Source: an uncultured Eubacteriales bacterium
GTDB taxonomy: Bacteria > Bacillota > Clostridia > Oscillospirales > Acutalibacteraceae
DNA: 31,561 bases
Direction: 5' to 3'
Assembly: GCA_934476025.1 (NCBI GenBank)
Contig: CAKSNI010000002.1
Span: forward strand, 1 to 31,561
The notes beneath the pieces were generated by a model that was given only the letters and a program-made list of their open reading frames with translations, searched no databases and was not told the DNA's origin. Of the stretch, positions 31,060 through 31,561 are shown in pieces (the stretch's first letter is position 1; each line of letters begins with the position of its first letter). The position numbers and the translations under genes were made by a program.

Positions 31060-31437
31060 ATGAAAAAAATTGCTATTGCCGGTGGACGGGATTACACCAA
31101 TCGGGAGGAAGCCTATCGTTTTATCGAACAATGTATCCGCGAGGAAATCCCGGACGAAGTGCCGGTGATTCTTTCGGGGGGCTGCCGGGGGGCGGATGCC
31201 ATCGGGGAACAGTATGCCGGGGAACACGGCTGGCAGGTGGAAAAATTTCTGCCTCGCTGGGACGAATACGGTCGGGCGGCCGGGCCGATCCGCAATGCAC
31301 AAATCGCCGAAAAGTGCGATTTCGCAATCTGCTTTTGGGACGGAAAAAGCCGGGGAACCCGGTCGCTGATGAACCTGGTTAAAAAAAACGGAAAGAAAGC
31401 CTATGTGTTCCGCTACTCTCTGCCAAAGGATGAATAA
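31060..31437 (+). CDS. DUF2493 / SLOG-family nucleotide-binding-like protein
   Basis: A 125-residue single-domain protein with the DUF2493 (YspA/SLOG, Rossmann-like) pattern: KIAIAGGRDYTN (3–14), ILSGGCRGADAIGEQYA (37–53), FLPRWDEYGRAAGPIRNAQI (63–82) and FWDGKSRGTRSLMNLVKK (92–109). SLOG proteins are thought to bind or process nucleotide-derived ligands; DUF2493 members are frequent in phages and plasmids and mostly uncharacterised. AGGAG lies seven bases before ATG 31060. A near-consensus promoter and operator-like palindromes lie upstream, shared with the divergent XRE gene. No partner effector is visible in the window. Confidence 0.88.
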   Translation: MKKIAIAGGRDYTNREEAYRFIEQCIREEIPDEVPVILSGGCRGADAIGEQYAGEHGWQVEKFLPRWDEYGRAAGPIRNAQIAEKCDFAICFWDGKSRGTRSLMNLVKKNGKKAYVFRYSLPKDE

Positions 31438-31530
31438 CCCCCATTTGTGTTTTGTCAAAGAGAGGAATCACAAGATGTAGTGGAGGGGAGAAAAAGTTTC
31501 GCAAAAGAGAAAAAAGATTGCAAAAAAGTG

Positions 31531-31559
31531 TTGACAAAAGGGCGAAAAAGGTGTATAAC
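31531..31559 (+). promoter_or_regulatory. Strong sigma-A promoter reading off the right edge
   Basis: TTGACA (31531–31536), 17-bp spacer, TATAAC (31554–31559), preceded by an A-rich stretch (about 31490–31528) like an UP element. The downstream gene is outside the window. The architecture resembles rRNA/tRNA operon promoters, which are common near the origin in Firmicutes. Confidence 0.85.
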
Positions 31560-31561
31560 AG

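Overview
The window reads as an origin-proximal chromosome segment of a fairly GC-rich, endospore-forming Clostridia (Firmicutes), most likely Oscillospirales/Ruminococcaceae-like. The order recF–remB–gyrB–gyrA is the classical Firmicutes oriC neighbourhood. A SpoVAE gene, a SpoVB-like flippase and strong AGGAGG ribosome-binding sites also fit. No phage, IS, CRISPR array or tRNA gene was seen, and almost every gene is a core gene.

Layout. (1) 1–6949, plus strand: the end of recF, remB, gyrB, gyrA, a CPBP intramembrane protease and tadA. A near-consensus parS site lies in the gyrB leader, and two GTTTC/GAAAC palindromes lie before tadA. (2) 7080–8576, minus strand: a SpoVB-like lipid flippase, divergent from (3) a rarA–PH–PH operon at 8732–11860 that ends at a hairpin terminator. 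(4) 12016–12378: an orphan spoVAE with a sigma-G-like promoter, bracketed by terminators. (5) 12657–17847: an overlapping operon of a GH36 alpha-galactosidase, an AlaX-type tRNA editing enzyme, an RluA-type pseudouridine synthase and a second CPBP protease. A dispersed palindromic repeat sits in its leader and again after its end. (6) 18221–28586, minus strand: polA, then a phosphatase–RimI fusion, tsaD, a lipid kinase and the cell-elongation genes mreB, mreC, mreD and mrdA. (7) 28792–30555, plus strand: dusB, probably leaderless, then yebC and a strong terminator. (8) 30775–31437: a small XRE regulator facing a SLOG-family DUF2493 gene across an 84-bp region with overlapping promoters and three GGGGAT boxes. 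The window ends in a consensus promoter reading out to the right that resembles stable-RNA promoters.

How the genes work together: gyrase, RecF, RarA and PolA serve DNA topology, replication and repair. TadA, TsaD, DusB, the AlaX-like protein, the RluA-like protein and RimI serve translation fidelity and tRNA/rRNA modification. MreBCD, PBP2 and the flippase build the lateral wall. SpoVAE serves spore dipicolinate transport.

The most unusual items are the divergent XRE/DUF2493 pair with its operator-like region, the one-polypeptide fusion of a YwlE-type phosphatase with RimI upstream of tsaD, the orphan spoVAE with its sigma-G-like promoter, the parS-like site, and the dispersed repeat family. 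No clearly new multi-gene system is proven by the sequence; the XRE/DUF2493 pair is the best candidate.
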